From the NCBI RefSeq assembly GCF_964266745.1, contig NZ_CAXWGX010000003.1, positions 24,255 to 88,254 on the forward strand: a stretch of 64,000 nucleotides of DNA. Direction: 5' to 3'. This document shows, one piece after another, positions 17,605-26,200 of the stretch. Source of the stretch: Propionicimonas sp020161015. GTDB lineage: Bacteria; Actinomycetota; Actinomycetes; Propionibacteriales; Propionibacteriaceae. A program made the translations under genes and the position numbers. Numbering within the stretch: position 1 is the stretch's first letter; every line of letters starts with the position of its first letter. Below the pieces are notes generated by a model, which worked only from the letters and a program-made list of their open reading frames with translations, was not told the DNA's origin and did no database searches.

Positions 17605-18102
17605 TCAGCCCCGGGGCACCTCGAAGCGCTTCAGGGTGGCCTTGCCGTCGGCGAGGGTCTTCCACGCGCCGCGGTAGGTGAGCACGGCCAGCCCGGCCGT
17701 CGGGTACTTGGCCTGCACGCGCTCGGCCAGGGCCGACGGCTTGGCGAGGCTGGTCACCAGGTCGCCGAGCGTGGGCTGGTGACCGATCAGCAGCGCGGTG
17801 TGGACGGTCTCGTCCAGCTCGCGCAGCTCCGAGAGGAGTTCCCCGGGCCAGGCGTGGTAGATGAGTTCGGAGACCCGGACGTCCGCACAGCTGGCGCCGC
17901 CGTCCACCGCCCCCGCCCAGGTCTGCTGGACCCGGGTCGCGGTCGAGGCCAGGACGACGTCGAGGTCGTACCCGGCGAGGACCTTGCCCGCGGCCACGGC
18001 GTCCCGCTCGCCGCGCTCGGAGAGCGGGCGGCGCAGGTCGGCCTCCGCGGTCTGCCAGGACGACTTGGCGTGCCGCAGGACGATCAGCGTCTTCGATGCC
18101 AT
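17605..18102 (-). CDS. sixA: SixA-type phosphohistidine phosphatase
   Basis: 165 residues from ATG at 18102, chosen because AGGA lies 7 nt upstream; GTG at 18108 is the alternative. The histidine-phosphatase signature is LRHAKSSW, the second conserved Arg is in STATRVQQTW, and the catalytic partner His is in LLIGHQPTLGDL. SixA enzymes remove phosphate from phosphohistidine, for example on PTS or phosphotransfer proteins. It converges with ahcY, with 9 bp between the stops. Confidence 0.88.
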   Translation of the reverse strand: MASKTLIVLRHAKSSWQTAEADLRRPLSERGERDAVAAGKVLAGYDLDVVLASTATRVQQTWAGAVDGGASCADVRVSELIYHAWPGELLSELRELDETVHTALLIGHQPTLGDLVTSLAKPSALAERVQAKYPTAGLAVLTYRGAWKTLADGKATLKRFEVPRG

Positions 18103-18191
18103 GCCCACATCCTAGGGGTGACGCGGACGCACCTCCCGCGGCCCAGGCCCTAGGCTGCCCCTGGCAGGGATCCGCCGCGGAAGGGGCCAGC

Positions 18192-19919
18192 ATGCGACAG
18201 CTCGACTTCACCCTCGACACCACGTCGCGGGAGGCGGTGCTCCAGGTCAGCGCGCGCGGCCGGCTGATCCTGGTGCACCCGATGGCCAACCGGGGCACAG
18301 CGTTCACGATCCAGGAGCGGGAGCAGCTGGGACTCTCCGGGCTCCTGCCGAGCCGCGTGACCACGATCGAGGAGCAGATGCGCCGCTCCTACGCGCAGTA
18401 CCTGCGCTCCCCGTCGCCGCTGGCCAAGTTCATCCAGCTCGCCCAGTTGCGCGACCGCAACGAGGTGCTGTTCTACCGGCTCCTCAGCGAGCACCTGGAG
18501 GAGATGCTGCCGATCATCTACACCCCGACGATCGGCGAGGCGATCGAGCGGTTCAGCCACGAGTACACCGGCGCCCGCGGGGTCTTCCTCTCCATCGACC
18601 ACCCCGAGCAGGTCGAGCGGTCGCTGATGGACTTCGAGATGGACGCCGACGACGTCGACCTGGTGGTGGTGACCGACTCCGAGGGCATCCTCGGCATCGG
18701 CGACCAGGGCATCGGCGGCTTCCAGATCGCCGTCGGCAAGCTGGGCGTGTACACCGCGGCCGCGGGCATCCACCCGCGCCGCGCGATCCCGGTCGTGCTC
18801 GACGTGGGCACCGACAACCTCGGCCTGCTGAACAGCGACCTGTACCTCGGCGAGCGGCACGCGCGGGTGCGCGGGGAGCGCTACGACGAGTTCATCGAGC
18901 TGTTCGTGCAGACCGTCACCCGGCTCTTCCCGAACGCGATGCTGCACTGGGAGGACTTCGGGGCCGGCAACGCGCACCGCATCCTCCAGCGCTACTCCGG
19001 CAGCATCTGCACCTTCAACGACGACATCCAGGGCACGGCCGCGGTCGTCCTCGCCGCGGTCCTTGCCGCCGTCCGGCTGACCGGCGTGCCGCTGCCGGAG
19101 CACCGGGTGGTGATCCACGGTGCCGGCACGGCGGGGGTCGGGATCGCCGACCTGATCCGGGAGGCGATGGCGCGGGCCGGGACGCCGCCGGAGGACACCC
19201 ACGCCGCGTTCTACACCCTGAACAGCCGGGGACTGGTGGTCGAGGACAGCGAGGGCGTGCGCGACTTCCAGCGTCCGTACGCGCGCACCCGCGCGGAGGT
19301 GGCGGGCTGGACCGTCGCCGACCCCCACCGGATCACGCTGGAGGAGGTCGTCCGCGAGGTGCGGCCCACCATCCTGATCGGCACCTCCGCCCGCCACGGC
19401 GCCTTCAGCGAGGAGGTCGTGACCACGATGGCCGCGCACTGCGAGCGGCCGATCATCATGCCGTTGTCGAACCCGACCAGCCGCAGCGAGGCCCACCCGG
19501 CCGACGTACTGGCCTGGACCGACGGGCGCGCCCTGATCGCCACCGGCAGCCCGTTCGGCACCATCCGGCACGGCGAGACCTACCACACCATCGCGCAGGC
19601 CAACAACGCGCTGATCTTCCCCGGGCTGGGCCTGGGGGTCTCCGTGGTGCGGGCGACCCGGGTGACGGACGAGATGATCTACGCCGCGGCCGACGCCCTG
19701 GCGGGCCTGATGAACGAATACCGGCCAGGGGCGTCCCTGCTGCCCTCGATGAGCGACCTGCGGGTGGTGGCGGCCACGGTGGCGAAGGCGGTCGCGGAGA
19801 CCGCGGAGCGCCAGGGGCTGGCGCGCCGGCCGATGACCAACCCGATCAACGACATCTACCAGCGCATGTGGAAGCCGGAGTACCCCCGGCTGGAGATCCT
19901 CCCCGCCAGGGAGCCCTGA
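18192..19919 (+). CDS. NAD-dependent malic enzyme (oxaloacetate-decarboxylating)
   Basis: 575 residues, with GGAAGGGG 6 nt before the ATG. It oxidatively decarboxylates malate to pyruvate and CO2. LLSEHLEEMLPIIYTPTIGE and GVFLSIDHPEQ are the N-terminal domain signatures. VTDSEGILGIGDQGIGG carries the malate/metal site, HWEDFGAGNAHRIL and CTFNDDIQGTAAV the catalytic region, and IHGAGTAGVGIADLI the Rossmann dinucleotide fold. The length and the large N-terminal domain match the SfcA/eukaryotic-type enzyme rather than the shorter MaeB type. It converges with DUF3039. Confidence 0.96.
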   Translation: MRQLDFTLDTTSREAVLQVSARGRLILVHPMANRGTAFTIQEREQLGLSGLLPSRVTTIEEQMRRSYAQYLRSPSPLAKFIQLAQLRDRNEVLFYRLLSEHLEEMLPIIYTPTIGEAIERFSHEYTGARGVFLSIDHPEQVERSLMDFEMDADDVDLVVVTDSEGILGIGDQGIGGFQIAVGKLGVYTAAAGIHPRRAIPVVLDVGTDNLGLLNSDLYLGERHARVRGERYDEFIELFVQTVTRLFPNAMLHWEDFGAGNAHRILQRYSGSICTFNDDIQGTAAVVLAAVLAAVRLTGVPLPEHRVVIHGAGTAGVGIADLIREAMARAGTPPEDTHAAFYTLNSRGLVVEDSEGVRDFQRPYARTRAEVAGWTVADPHRITLEEVVREVRPTILIGTSARHGAFSEEVVTTMAAHCERPIIMPLSNPTSRSEAHPADVLAWTDGRALIATGSPFGTIRHGETYHTIAQANNALIFPGLGLGVSVVRATRVTDEMIYAAADALAGLMNEYRPGASLLPSMSDLRVVAATVAKAVAETAERQGLARRPMTNPINDIYQRMWKPEYPRLEILPAREP

Positions 19920-19925
19920 GCGGGG

Positions 19926-20195
19926 CTACTCCTCGCCGTCGCCGCCGGGACGCAGCGACTGCCAGATCTCCTTGCACTCCGGGCAGACCGGGTAGCGGTC
20001 GGGGTTGCGGGAGGGCACCCACACCTTGCCGCACAGGGCGATCACCGGCGTGCCCATCACCATCGCCTCGGTCAGCTTGGCCTTCGGCACGTAGTGGGAG
20101 AAGCGCTCGTGGTCGCCCTCCTCGGGCCGCAGGTCCGGGCGCACATCGGTGCGCTCCTTGACGATCGTGGTCACCTGCGGGTTCTCGGTGGTCAT
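19926..20195 (-). CDS. DUF3039 family protein
   Basis: 89 residues, with GAGGAGGG 4 nt before the ATG at 20195. GDHERFSHYV, GTPVIALCGKVWVP and YPVCPECKEIWQSLRPGGDG are near-invariant in this actinobacterial family. Three cysteines (CGK and CPEC) suggest a small zinc-ribbon-like site. The function is unknown. Confidence 0.93.
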   Translation of the reverse strand: MTTENPQVTTIVKERTDVRPDLRPEEGDHERFSHYVPKAKLTEAMVMGTPVIALCGKVWVPSRNPDRYPVCPECKEIWQSLRPGGDGEE

Positions 20196-20308
20196 GGGGC
20201 CCTCCTCGTGACAGCTTCCGCTACGTCCCAACCTACCCAAGGCCGGCACGGTCGCGCCCCCGGCGGTTCGTGAGAGACTGGTCCGCTGTTCGGCAGGAGG
20301 GCGTGGCG

Positions 20309-21691
20309 ATGGGTGAGGCGGAGCGGGTGGCGGACGCGCCGGCGCGCACGTCCCGCCGCGGGCTCACCGTCGGGCTGCTGCTCAGCGTGGGCGCGGTCGC
20401 GTTCGAGGCGATGGCGGTGGCCACGGCGATGCCGGCCGCCGCTGCCGACCTCGGCGACCTCGACCTGTACGCGTGGACCTTCAGCGCCTTCATGCTGGCG
20501 AGTACCTTCGCCACGGTGGCGGCAGGGCGCTTCAGCGACCGCTTCGGTCCCAAGCCGCCGATGGTGGTGGGCTTCGCGGTGTTCGCCGTCGGGCTGGTGG
20601 TGTCCGCGCTGGCGCCCACGATGCCGGTGCTGCTGGCCGGACGGTTCATCCAGGGCCTCGGTGGAGGCACCATGAACCTCACCGTGATGGTCCTCGTCGC
20701 CCGCGTGTTCGACGAGCGCGAGCGCGCCCTGGTGATCACCGGCTTCTCCGCTGCCTGGATGGTGCCGTCCTTCGTCGGGCCGCCGGTCGCGGCGTGGCTG
20801 ACCACCGCCCTGTCGTGGCACTGGGTGTTCTGGTCGGTGCTGCCGCTGATGGCGATCGGCGGCGGCCTGATGGCCGGACCCCTGCGCAGGGTGCACCTGC
20901 CGCCCCACCACGGCGCCGGCTCCGCCCCTCGGCTCCTGCTCTGGGCCGCGCTGGCCGCTGCGGGGGCGGGCGCCCTCCAGCTCGCAGGGCAGCGCATCGA
21001 CGTGTGGTCGCTGCTGTGGCTGGCCCTCGGCGCCGGCCTGTTGTGGTGGGCGCTGCCCCCGCTGCTCCCGGCCGGGTTCCGCCCGGCGGGACGCGGCCTG
21101 GACGCGGTCCTCGGCGTCCGAGCGCTGAGCGCGGGGGCGTTCGCGGGCGGGCAGGCGTTCCTCCCGCTCATGCTGGTGCAGGCAGAGCACCTTCCCCTGG
21201 ACTGGGCCGGTTCGGTGCTGATCGTCGGCTCGGTCGGCTGGATGGCCGGTGCCTGGCTCCAGTCGCGGCCGTGGCTGCGGCTGCGGCGCGACCGGATCAT
21301 CCTCGCCGGGACGCTGAGCACGACCGCGGGCCTGCTGCTGGTTGCCGCGTCCGGCTGGCTGCCCGGACGGCTCCTGATGGCCGCCGTCGCGGGCTGGTTG
21401 TTCGGCGGGCTGGGCATGGGCCTCGCGCTGTCGAGCACGTCGCTGGCCGTCATGCAGTTGTCGGAGCCGGTCGCCATCGGGCGCAACACCTCGTCCCTCC
21501 AGGTCAGCGAGGCGCTCGGCAACAGCATCGGCGCCGGCCTGGCCGGCACCCTGTTCGTCCTCGGGCTGACCTCCGGCAACAGCGCCCTCGGCTTCGGTGG
21601 GGCGCTCACCGCGATGGCGCTGCTCGCCGCCACCTCGGTCGCAACGTCCGTGCGCATCGGACCGGTGGAGAACCACTCCACGACCCGCTGA
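20309..21691 (+). CDS. Major facilitator superfamily drug/solute exporter (DHA2-like)
   Basis: 460 residues from ATG at 20309, with AGGAGG 8 nt upstream; GTG at 20303 is too close to it. Twelve to fourteen TM helices are visible. The conserved cytoplasmic loop reads GRFSDRFGPKPPMVVGF, and motif C-like GFSAAWMVPSFVGPPVAAWL marks it as a drug:proton antiporter relative. It lies 66 bp before a MarR gene on the same strand, suggesting efflux of a compound sensed by that regulator. The substrate is unknown. Confidence 0.9.
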   Translation: MGEAERVADAPARTSRRGLTVGLLLSVGAVAFEAMAVATAMPAAAADLGDLDLYAWTFSAFMLASTFATVAAGRFSDRFGPKPPMVVGFAVFAVGLVVSALAPTMPVLLAGRFIQGLGGGTMNLTVMVLVARVFDERERALVITGFSAAWMVPSFVGPPVAAWLTTALSWHWVFWSVLPLMAIGGGLMAGPLRRVHLPPHHGAGSAPRLLLWAALAAAGAGALQLAGQRIDVWSLLWLALGAGLLWWALPPLLPAGFRPAGRGLDAVLGVRALSAGAFAGGQAFLPLMLVQAEHLPLDWAGSVLIVGSVGWMAGAWLQSRPWLRLRRDRIILAGTLSTTAGLLLVAASGWLPGRLLMAAVAGWLFGGLGMGLALSSTSLAVMQLSEPVAIGRNTSSLQVSEALGNSIGAGLAGTLFVLGLTSGNSALGFGGALTAMALLAATSVATSVRIGPVENHSTTR

Positions 21692-21727
21692 ACGGACCGG
21701 TGTGCGACGCGCCCACAGGCGATAAAG

Positions 21728-21741
21728 TCTCGATGTCGAGA
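21728..21741. promoter_or_regulatory. Putative MarR operator
   Basis: A perfect palindrome, TCTCGA-TG-TCGAGA, 17 bp before the marR-like start. It abuts a TAAAGT -10-like element (21723-21728). The position suits autorepression. Confidence 0.6.
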
Positions 21742-21757
21742 TACCCGAGGGGGTGCG

Positions 21758-22249
21758 GTGGCTGACGAGGTCGACCTGATCCTCGCCGCGTGGGCGCGGG
21801 AGCTGCCCGGCGTGGACGTCACGCCGCTGGGCAGCCTGTCGCGGCTGAGCCGCCTCGCCAAGCACCTCGACCGCGCGCGCAGCGAGGCGTTCGGCGCCCA
21901 CGGGCTCGAGGGGTGGGAGTTCGACGTGCTGGCCGCGCTGCGGCGCCAGGGGCGTCCCTACGAGCTGTCGCCGGGCGAGCTGATCCGGGCCACCTTGTCG
22001 ACGTCCGGCACGATGACCAACCGGGTGAACCGGCTCGAGGCCCGCGGGCTGGTGGTGCGCCAGCCCAACGCCGACGACCGGCGGGGCGTGCTGGTGCGGC
22101 TCACCGATGAGGGACGCGAGCGCGTCGAGGGCGCGCTGGCCGACCTGCTGGCCTTCGAGCGCAGGGTGCTGGCGGTCGTCGAACCGGCCGAGCGCGACGC
22201 CCTCGCCGGACTGCTGCGGCGGCTGCTCGCGCCGTTCGAGGGGAGCTGA
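21758..22249 (+). CDS. MarR family transcriptional regulator
   Basis: 163 residues, GTG start. It has winged-helix features: LEGWEFDVLAALRRQG, ELIRATLSTSGTMTNRVNRL (recognition helix) and LVVRQPNADDRRGVLVRLT, the classical MarR wing with DxRxxxVxLT. It probably controls the upstream MFS exporter and itself through the palindrome at 21728. The ligand is unknown. Confidence 0.93.
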   Translation: MADEVDLILAAWARELPGVDVTPLGSLSRLSRLAKHLDRARSEAFGAHGLEGWEFDVLAALRRQGRPYELSPGELIRATLSTSGTMTNRVNRLEARGLVVRQPNADDRRGVLVRLTDEGRERVEGALADLLAFERRVLAVVEPAERDALAGLLRRLLAPFEGS

Positions 22250-22307
22250 GCGGCGGGGCAGTATCGTTAACCGACCCGTCCGCTCCCACGAAGGCGTGCC
22301 GCACGAC

Positions 22308-24473
22308 ATGGCTCTCTCCAATCCGTTCCTGGCCGAACTCGCGGCCGCTTTCGGGATCGCCACCGAGTTCTGGGACTGGAAGGGCCGTCACACCGAGGTG
22401 ACGGACGAGACGGTGATCGCCATCCTCGCCGCCATGGACGTGGACGCGTCCGACCCCGAGCACGCCAGGACCTCGCTGGAGGCCCTGCGCCAGCGCCCGT
22501 GGACCCGCCTGCTGCCGCCCTGCGTGGTGATGGAGCAGGGCACGCCGCGCACCGTGCAGGTGCACCTGCCCGAGGGCAACTGGGTGCGGGTCGCGGTGCG
22601 CCTGGAGGAGGGCGGCTTCCGCGACGTGCCGCAGGTGCGCGACGACGAGCCGCCACGCTGGATCGACGGCGTGCTCACCGGGCAGGCGTCCTTCGAACTG
22701 CCCGCGGACCTCCCCCTGGGCTACCACCGGCTCCAGGCCACCACGGAGGCGGGGCAGTCGGAATCGACGCTCGTGGTCAGCCCCGCGTTCCTCGGCTTCC
22801 CCCCGTCGATGGGGGAGAAGCGGGCGTGGGGCTACGCCGCGCAGCTGTACAGCGTCACCTCGGCCGACTCCTGGGGAGTCGGCGACCTCGCGGACCTCGC
22901 CGACCTGGCGACCTGGTCGGCCACCCAGCAGTTCGCCGGCTTCGTGCTGGTGAACCCGCTGCACGCCGCCCAGCCGGAGCCGCCGCTCGAGGCGTCGCCG
23001 TACCTGCCGACCTCTCGGCGCTACGTGAACCCGCTCTACATCCGTCCGGAGCTGATCCCGGAGTTCGCCGAGCTGGACGAGAAGTCGCGGGCCCGGATCG
23101 CGCACCTGAAGAGCCGGCTGAGGAAGGACCTGGCGGGCGAGAGCCTGATCTGTCGCAACGAGGTGTGGGAGGCGAAGATCGAGGCCCTGCGGGTCATCTA
23201 CGAGCACGGCCTGCGTCCCGTCCGCCGGATGGCGTTCAACGACTTCTGGCGTCGCGAGGGACGCAGCCTCACCCAGTTCGCCACGTGGTCGGCGCTGGTC
23301 ACCCGCTTCGGTGGGGACTGGCGCGAGTGGCCGGCAGAACTGCGGCGTCCGTCCTCCCCGACGGTGGCGCTGTTCGCCCAGCAGCACGTCGACCAGATCA
23401 TCTTCTACGCCTGGCTCCAGTGGGTCGCGGACAACCAGCTGCGCGCGGCGCAGTCGGCGGCGACGGACGCCGGCATGCGCATCGGGATCATGAACGACCT
23501 CGCGGTGGGCGTGAGCCCGTGGAGCGCGGAGGCCTGGACCTTCGGCAACCTGTTCGCCGACGGCATCGGCGTGGGGGCTCCGCCGGACCCGTTCAACCAG
23601 GCGGGCCAGGACTGGGGGCAGGCGCCGTGGCGTCCGGACCGTCTCGACGACCTGTCCTACGCGCCGTTCCGCAACATGGTGGCCGGCATCCTCCGGCACT
23701 CCGGGGGCATCCGGGTCGACCACATCATGGGGATGTTCCGGCTGTGGTGGATCCCCAAGGGCCTCGGCCCGGGCCAGGGTGCCTACGTCCGGTACAACCA
23801 CGAGGCGATGGTCGGCATCCTCGCGCTGGAGGCCCACCGGGCCGGCGCGCTGGTGGTGGGTGAGGACCTCGGCGTGGTCGAGCCGTGGGTGCGCACGTAC
23901 CTGCGTGATCGCGGCATCCTCGGCACGTCGATCGCGTGGTTCGAGCGTGACGAGGGCGGTCGTCCGCTGGCGCCCGAGGAGTGGCGCGAGTACTGCCTGG
24001 CGTCCGTGACCACCCACGACCTGCCGCCCACGGCGGGCTACCTGGCCGGGGACCACATCCGTCTCCAGCACGAGCTGGGGCTGCTCACCGAGTCGCTGGA
24101 GACCGAGCTGGCGGCGGCGGAGCACGACCGTGCGACCTACATCCGGACCCTGCGCGAGCGCGGCTTCCTCACCGCGGACCCGGCCACGACGGAGGACATC
24201 GTCCAGGCGCTGCACCGCTACCTCGTCGCCACGCCGTCGCGGGTGCTCTGCGCGTCCCTCACCGACGCGGTGGGCGATCGCCGGACGCAGAACCAGCCCG
24301 GCACGAGTACCGAGTACCCGAACTGGCGGATCCCCCTGTCCGGCCCGGACGGCCGGCCGATGAGCCTCGAGCAGCTGTACACCGACGAGCGCGCCTTCCG
24401 GCTCGCCGGCATCATGAACGACTTCAGCGGCCCGATCCTCCTCCCGCGCTCGGAGACCGAACTGGTGGTGTAG
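22308..24473 (+). CDS. malQ: 4-alpha-glucanotransferase (amylomaltase)
   Basis: 721 residues; the longer open frame upstream runs through the MarR gene and is ignored. It transfers alpha-1,4-glucan segments in maltodextrin/glycogen metabolism. GH77 landmarks are ASPYLPTSRRYVNPLYI, MNDLAVGVSPWSAEAWTF (nucleophile region), GGIRVDHIMGMFRLWWIP, VVGEDLGVVEPWV (acid/base Glu) and NWRIPL near the end. The N-terminal 170-residue beta domain is typical of the actinobacterial long form. The ribosome site is weak. Confidence 0.95.
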   Translation: MALSNPFLAELAAAFGIATEFWDWKGRHTEVTDETVIAILAAMDVDASDPEHARTSLEALRQRPWTRLLPPCVVMEQGTPRTVQVHLPEGNWVRVAVRLEEGGFRDVPQVRDDEPPRWIDGVLTGQASFELPADLPLGYHRLQATTEAGQSESTLVVSPAFLGFPPSMGEKRAWGYAAQLYSVTSADSWGVGDLADLADLATWSATQQFAGFVLVNPLHAAQPEPPLEASPYLPTSRRYVNPLYIRPELIPEFAELDEKSRARIAHLKSRLRKDLAGESLICRNEVWEAKIEALRVIYEHGLRPVRRMAFNDFWRREGRSLTQFATWSALVTRFGGDWREWPAELRRPSSPTVALFAQQHVDQIIFYAWLQWVADNQLRAAQSAATDAGMRIGIMNDLAVGVSPWSAEAWTFGNLFADGIGVGAPPDPFNQAGQDWGQAPWRPDRLDDLSYAPFRNMVAGILRHSGGIRVDHIMGMFRLWWIPKGLGPGQGAYVRYNHEAMVGILALEAHRAGALVVGEDLGVVEPWVRTYLRDRGILGTSIAWFERDEGGRPLAPEEWREYCLASVTTHDLPPTAGYLAGDHIRLQHELGLLTESLETELAAAEHDRATYIRTLRERGFLTADPATTEDIVQALHRYLVATPSRVLCASLTDAVGDRRTQNQPGTSTEYPNWRIPLSGPDGRPMSLEQLYTDERAFRLAGIMNDFSGPILLPRSETELVV

Positions 24474-24474
24474 C

Positions 24475-24645
24475 CCGCCGCGGGTTTCCGGCCGCACCCG
24501 GGTCCCCGTCGGGCCGTCCGCGCTGTCACCGCGGGTTTCGGAGCGCTCCGGCCCCCAATTCGGGCCTCTGGACGCGCCGAAACCCGCACCGAGAGGCAGG
24601 CCCACCGGGCAGGTCACGTCCAGCGAGCCGAAACCCGCGGTGGGG
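24475..24645. repeat. Inverted-repeat intergenic element
   Basis: CACCGCGGGTTTCGG (24527-24541) and its exact complement CCGAAACCCGCGGTG (24628-24642) are 15-bp arms. Two imperfect copies of the same motif lie at about 24476-24490 and 24577-24590. The element fills almost the whole gap between malQ and the leftward TetR gene. It may act as a bidirectional terminator, or may be a small mobile or REP-like unit. Confidence 0.7.
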
Positions 24646-24648
24646 AGC

Positions 24649-25239
24649 TCAGGCGCCGGTGGACGGGAGGGGCAGCCCGTTGACCAGGAGGTCGTGGACG
24701 CGGTGTGCCGCCCGTCGGGCATCCTCGCCCCGGGACACCCGGGCCATGGCCGTGCTGATCAGGGCCTGGACGTAGGGGGTGACCCCGGCCGGGTCGTCCA
24801 CCCCTGCGTCGGCGAGGATGGCCGCCAGCGGCTCCTGGAGGGCGTCGTGGAGCGCGGCGACCTCCTCCGCGCGGTGAGCGCCGAGGTCGGCGAACCGCAG
24901 GGTGGTGGCCAGCCCGTGCCGCCCGTCCGCGGCCATCTCCATCGTCGCCTCGATGTAGCGCCGAAGCCGGGGCAGCCCGGCAGGCACGCCGTCGAGGGAC
25001 GCCGCAAGGTCACGGCTCCACCCTTCGAAGGCATCGAGGGCGACGGCCACGAGCAGGTCCTCGCGCGTGTTGAAGTAGTCGTACACGCTGGTGCGCGCCA
25101 TGCCGGCGCGCTCGGCGACGGCGGTCGGCGTGACCGCGGCCACGCCGCCGGACTCGACCAGCCCGGCCGCCGCGCGCAGCAGGGCGCGGCGCTGGGTCGC
25201 GCGGTGCTCCGCGACGGTCGCGGCCGAGATCCGTGGCAC
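24649..25239 (-). CDS. TetR/AcrR family transcriptional regulator
   Basis: 196 residues from GTG at 25239. A longer frame to 25287 starts inside the operator and is unlikely. The HTH is VTPTAVAERAGMARTSVYDYFNTREDLL. The ligand-binding C-terminal domain is helical, with no recognised ligand. The start is 6 nt from a CATACT element, so it is probably leaderless. It is divergent from the DUF2871 gene, and the palindrome at 25268-25280 lies between the two starts. Confidence 0.93.
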   Translation of the reverse strand: MPRISAATVAEHRATQRRALLRAAAGLVESGGVAAVTPTAVAERAGMARTSVYDYFNTREDLLVAVALDAFEGWSRDLAASLDGVPAGLPRLRRYIEATMEMAADGRHGLATTLRFADLGAHRAEEVAALHDALQEPLAAILADAGVDDPAGVTPYVQALISTAMARVSRGEDARRAAHRVHDLLVNGLPLPSTGA

Positions 25240-25267
25240 CCGGCAAGTATGACCCCTCCTTGGTTTT

Positions 25268-25280
25268 CGACACAGTGTCG
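25268..25280. promoter_or_regulatory. Putative TetR operator
   Basis: A perfect 6-1-6 palindrome, CGACAC-A-GTGTCG, between the divergent TetR and DUF2871 starts. It lies 29 bp from the former and 46 bp from the latter, as expected for a site repressing both. Confidence 0.65.
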
Positions 25281-25325
25281 GTAACATGGCGGTGTTCCCG
25301 GCCCACGTCGACCAGAAGGACCTCC

Positions 25326-25766
25326 ATGCGCAAGCTGTTCATCGCCGCCGCCACCTACCTCGCCGCCGGACTCGCGTCCGGGCTGTTCTACCGGGAGTTC
25401 ACCAAGCTCAACGGCTTCCCGGAGGGCACCGCGACCCAGCTCGGCTTCGTGCACACCCACCTGCTCGCGCTGGGCACGCTGGTGATGCTCATCGTGCTGG
25501 CCCTGGAGAAGACGATGGGGCTGTCGGCCGACCGTCGCTTCACCTGGTTCTTCTGGACGTACAACGCCGGCGTGGCGCTCACCGCGGCGATGATGACCTG
25601 GCACGGCATCCTCACGGTGCTCGGCCAGCCCTCGTCGGCCGCCATCGCCGGCGTCGCGGGCCTCGGGCACATGCTGGTGACCGCCGGCTTCGTGCTCCTC
25701 TTCCTCGCCCTCGGTTCGGCGGTCCGCCGCCACAGCGTGGTCGAGGCGGCGGAGACCACCGCCTGA
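25326..25766 (+). CDS. DUF2871 family membrane protein
   Basis: 146 residues with four TM helices and AAGGA 5 nt upstream. The family motifs are LASGLFYREFTKLNGF, FVHTHLLALGTLVMLI, FFWTYNAGVALT, MTWHGILTVLG and GLGHML. Several intramembrane histidines (VHTH, WHG, GHM) are conserved and could ligate heme or metal, but no function is established. It is divergently arranged with a TetR regulator that probably represses it. Confidence 0.88.
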   Translation: MRKLFIAAATYLAAGLASGLFYREFTKLNGFPEGTATQLGFVHTHLLALGTLVMLIVLALEKTMGLSADRRFTWFFWTYNAGVALTAAMMTWHGILTVLGQPSSAAIAGVAGLGHMLVTAGFVLLFLALGSAVRRHSVVEAAETTA

Positions 25767-25782
25767 GCAGAGGCCGCCGGCG

Positions 25783-26193
25783 CTACAACGCGGCGCGCAC
25801 CAGCGCGAGCACCGCGGCGGCGTAGGCGTCGGAGGCATCGCCGGCGACGAAGAGCCGCTCGGGCCCGCCCGGGATCTGCGCGAGCACCTGGTACTCCCCT
25901 GTGACCGCGCGGGCCAGGCTGAGGAACGCCGCCCCGAGCAGCTCCCTCAGCTGGTCCTCCCGCGGTAGCCACAGCGCCTGGTCGAGCTGGACGGAATCCA
26001 GCGCCCACTCGGTGGTGCCGTTGAAGGCGAGCAGCGTCCCGGTGGGGTACTCCCGGGCCTCCACGACCATGTCGGCGACCGTGAAGACCTCCCCGCGCAC
26101 CTCTGCGGTGCGCAGGGTGAACCGGTCGCCGGCGCGCGGACGCCACCGCAGCCCGGCGCGGTCGAGGCTCTGGGCGAGCGAGATCGAGATCAC
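25783..26193 (-). CDS. Uncharacterised actinobacterial protein (often labelled CpaE-like without evidence)
   Basis: 136 residues from GTG at 26193. The pattern RAGLRWRPRAGDRFTL, GEVFTVADMVV, LLAFNGTTEWALDSV and ALWLPREDQLRELLG is a recurring family, sometimes called pilus assembly protein CpaE. Nothing here resembles the CpaE ATPase. The start is 6 nt from GATAAT (complement of 26200-26205), so the message is probably leaderless. That -10 overlaps the TAA stop of the upstream ligase. The function is unknown. Confidence 0.75.
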   Translation of the reverse strand: MISISLAQSLDRAGLRWRPRAGDRFTLRTAEVRGEVFTVADMVVEAREYPTGTLLAFNGTTEWALDSVQLDQALWLPREDQLRELLGAAFLSLARAVTGEYQVLAQIPGGPERLFVAGDASDAYAAAVLALVRAAL

Positions 26194-26200
26194 GTTCGCA

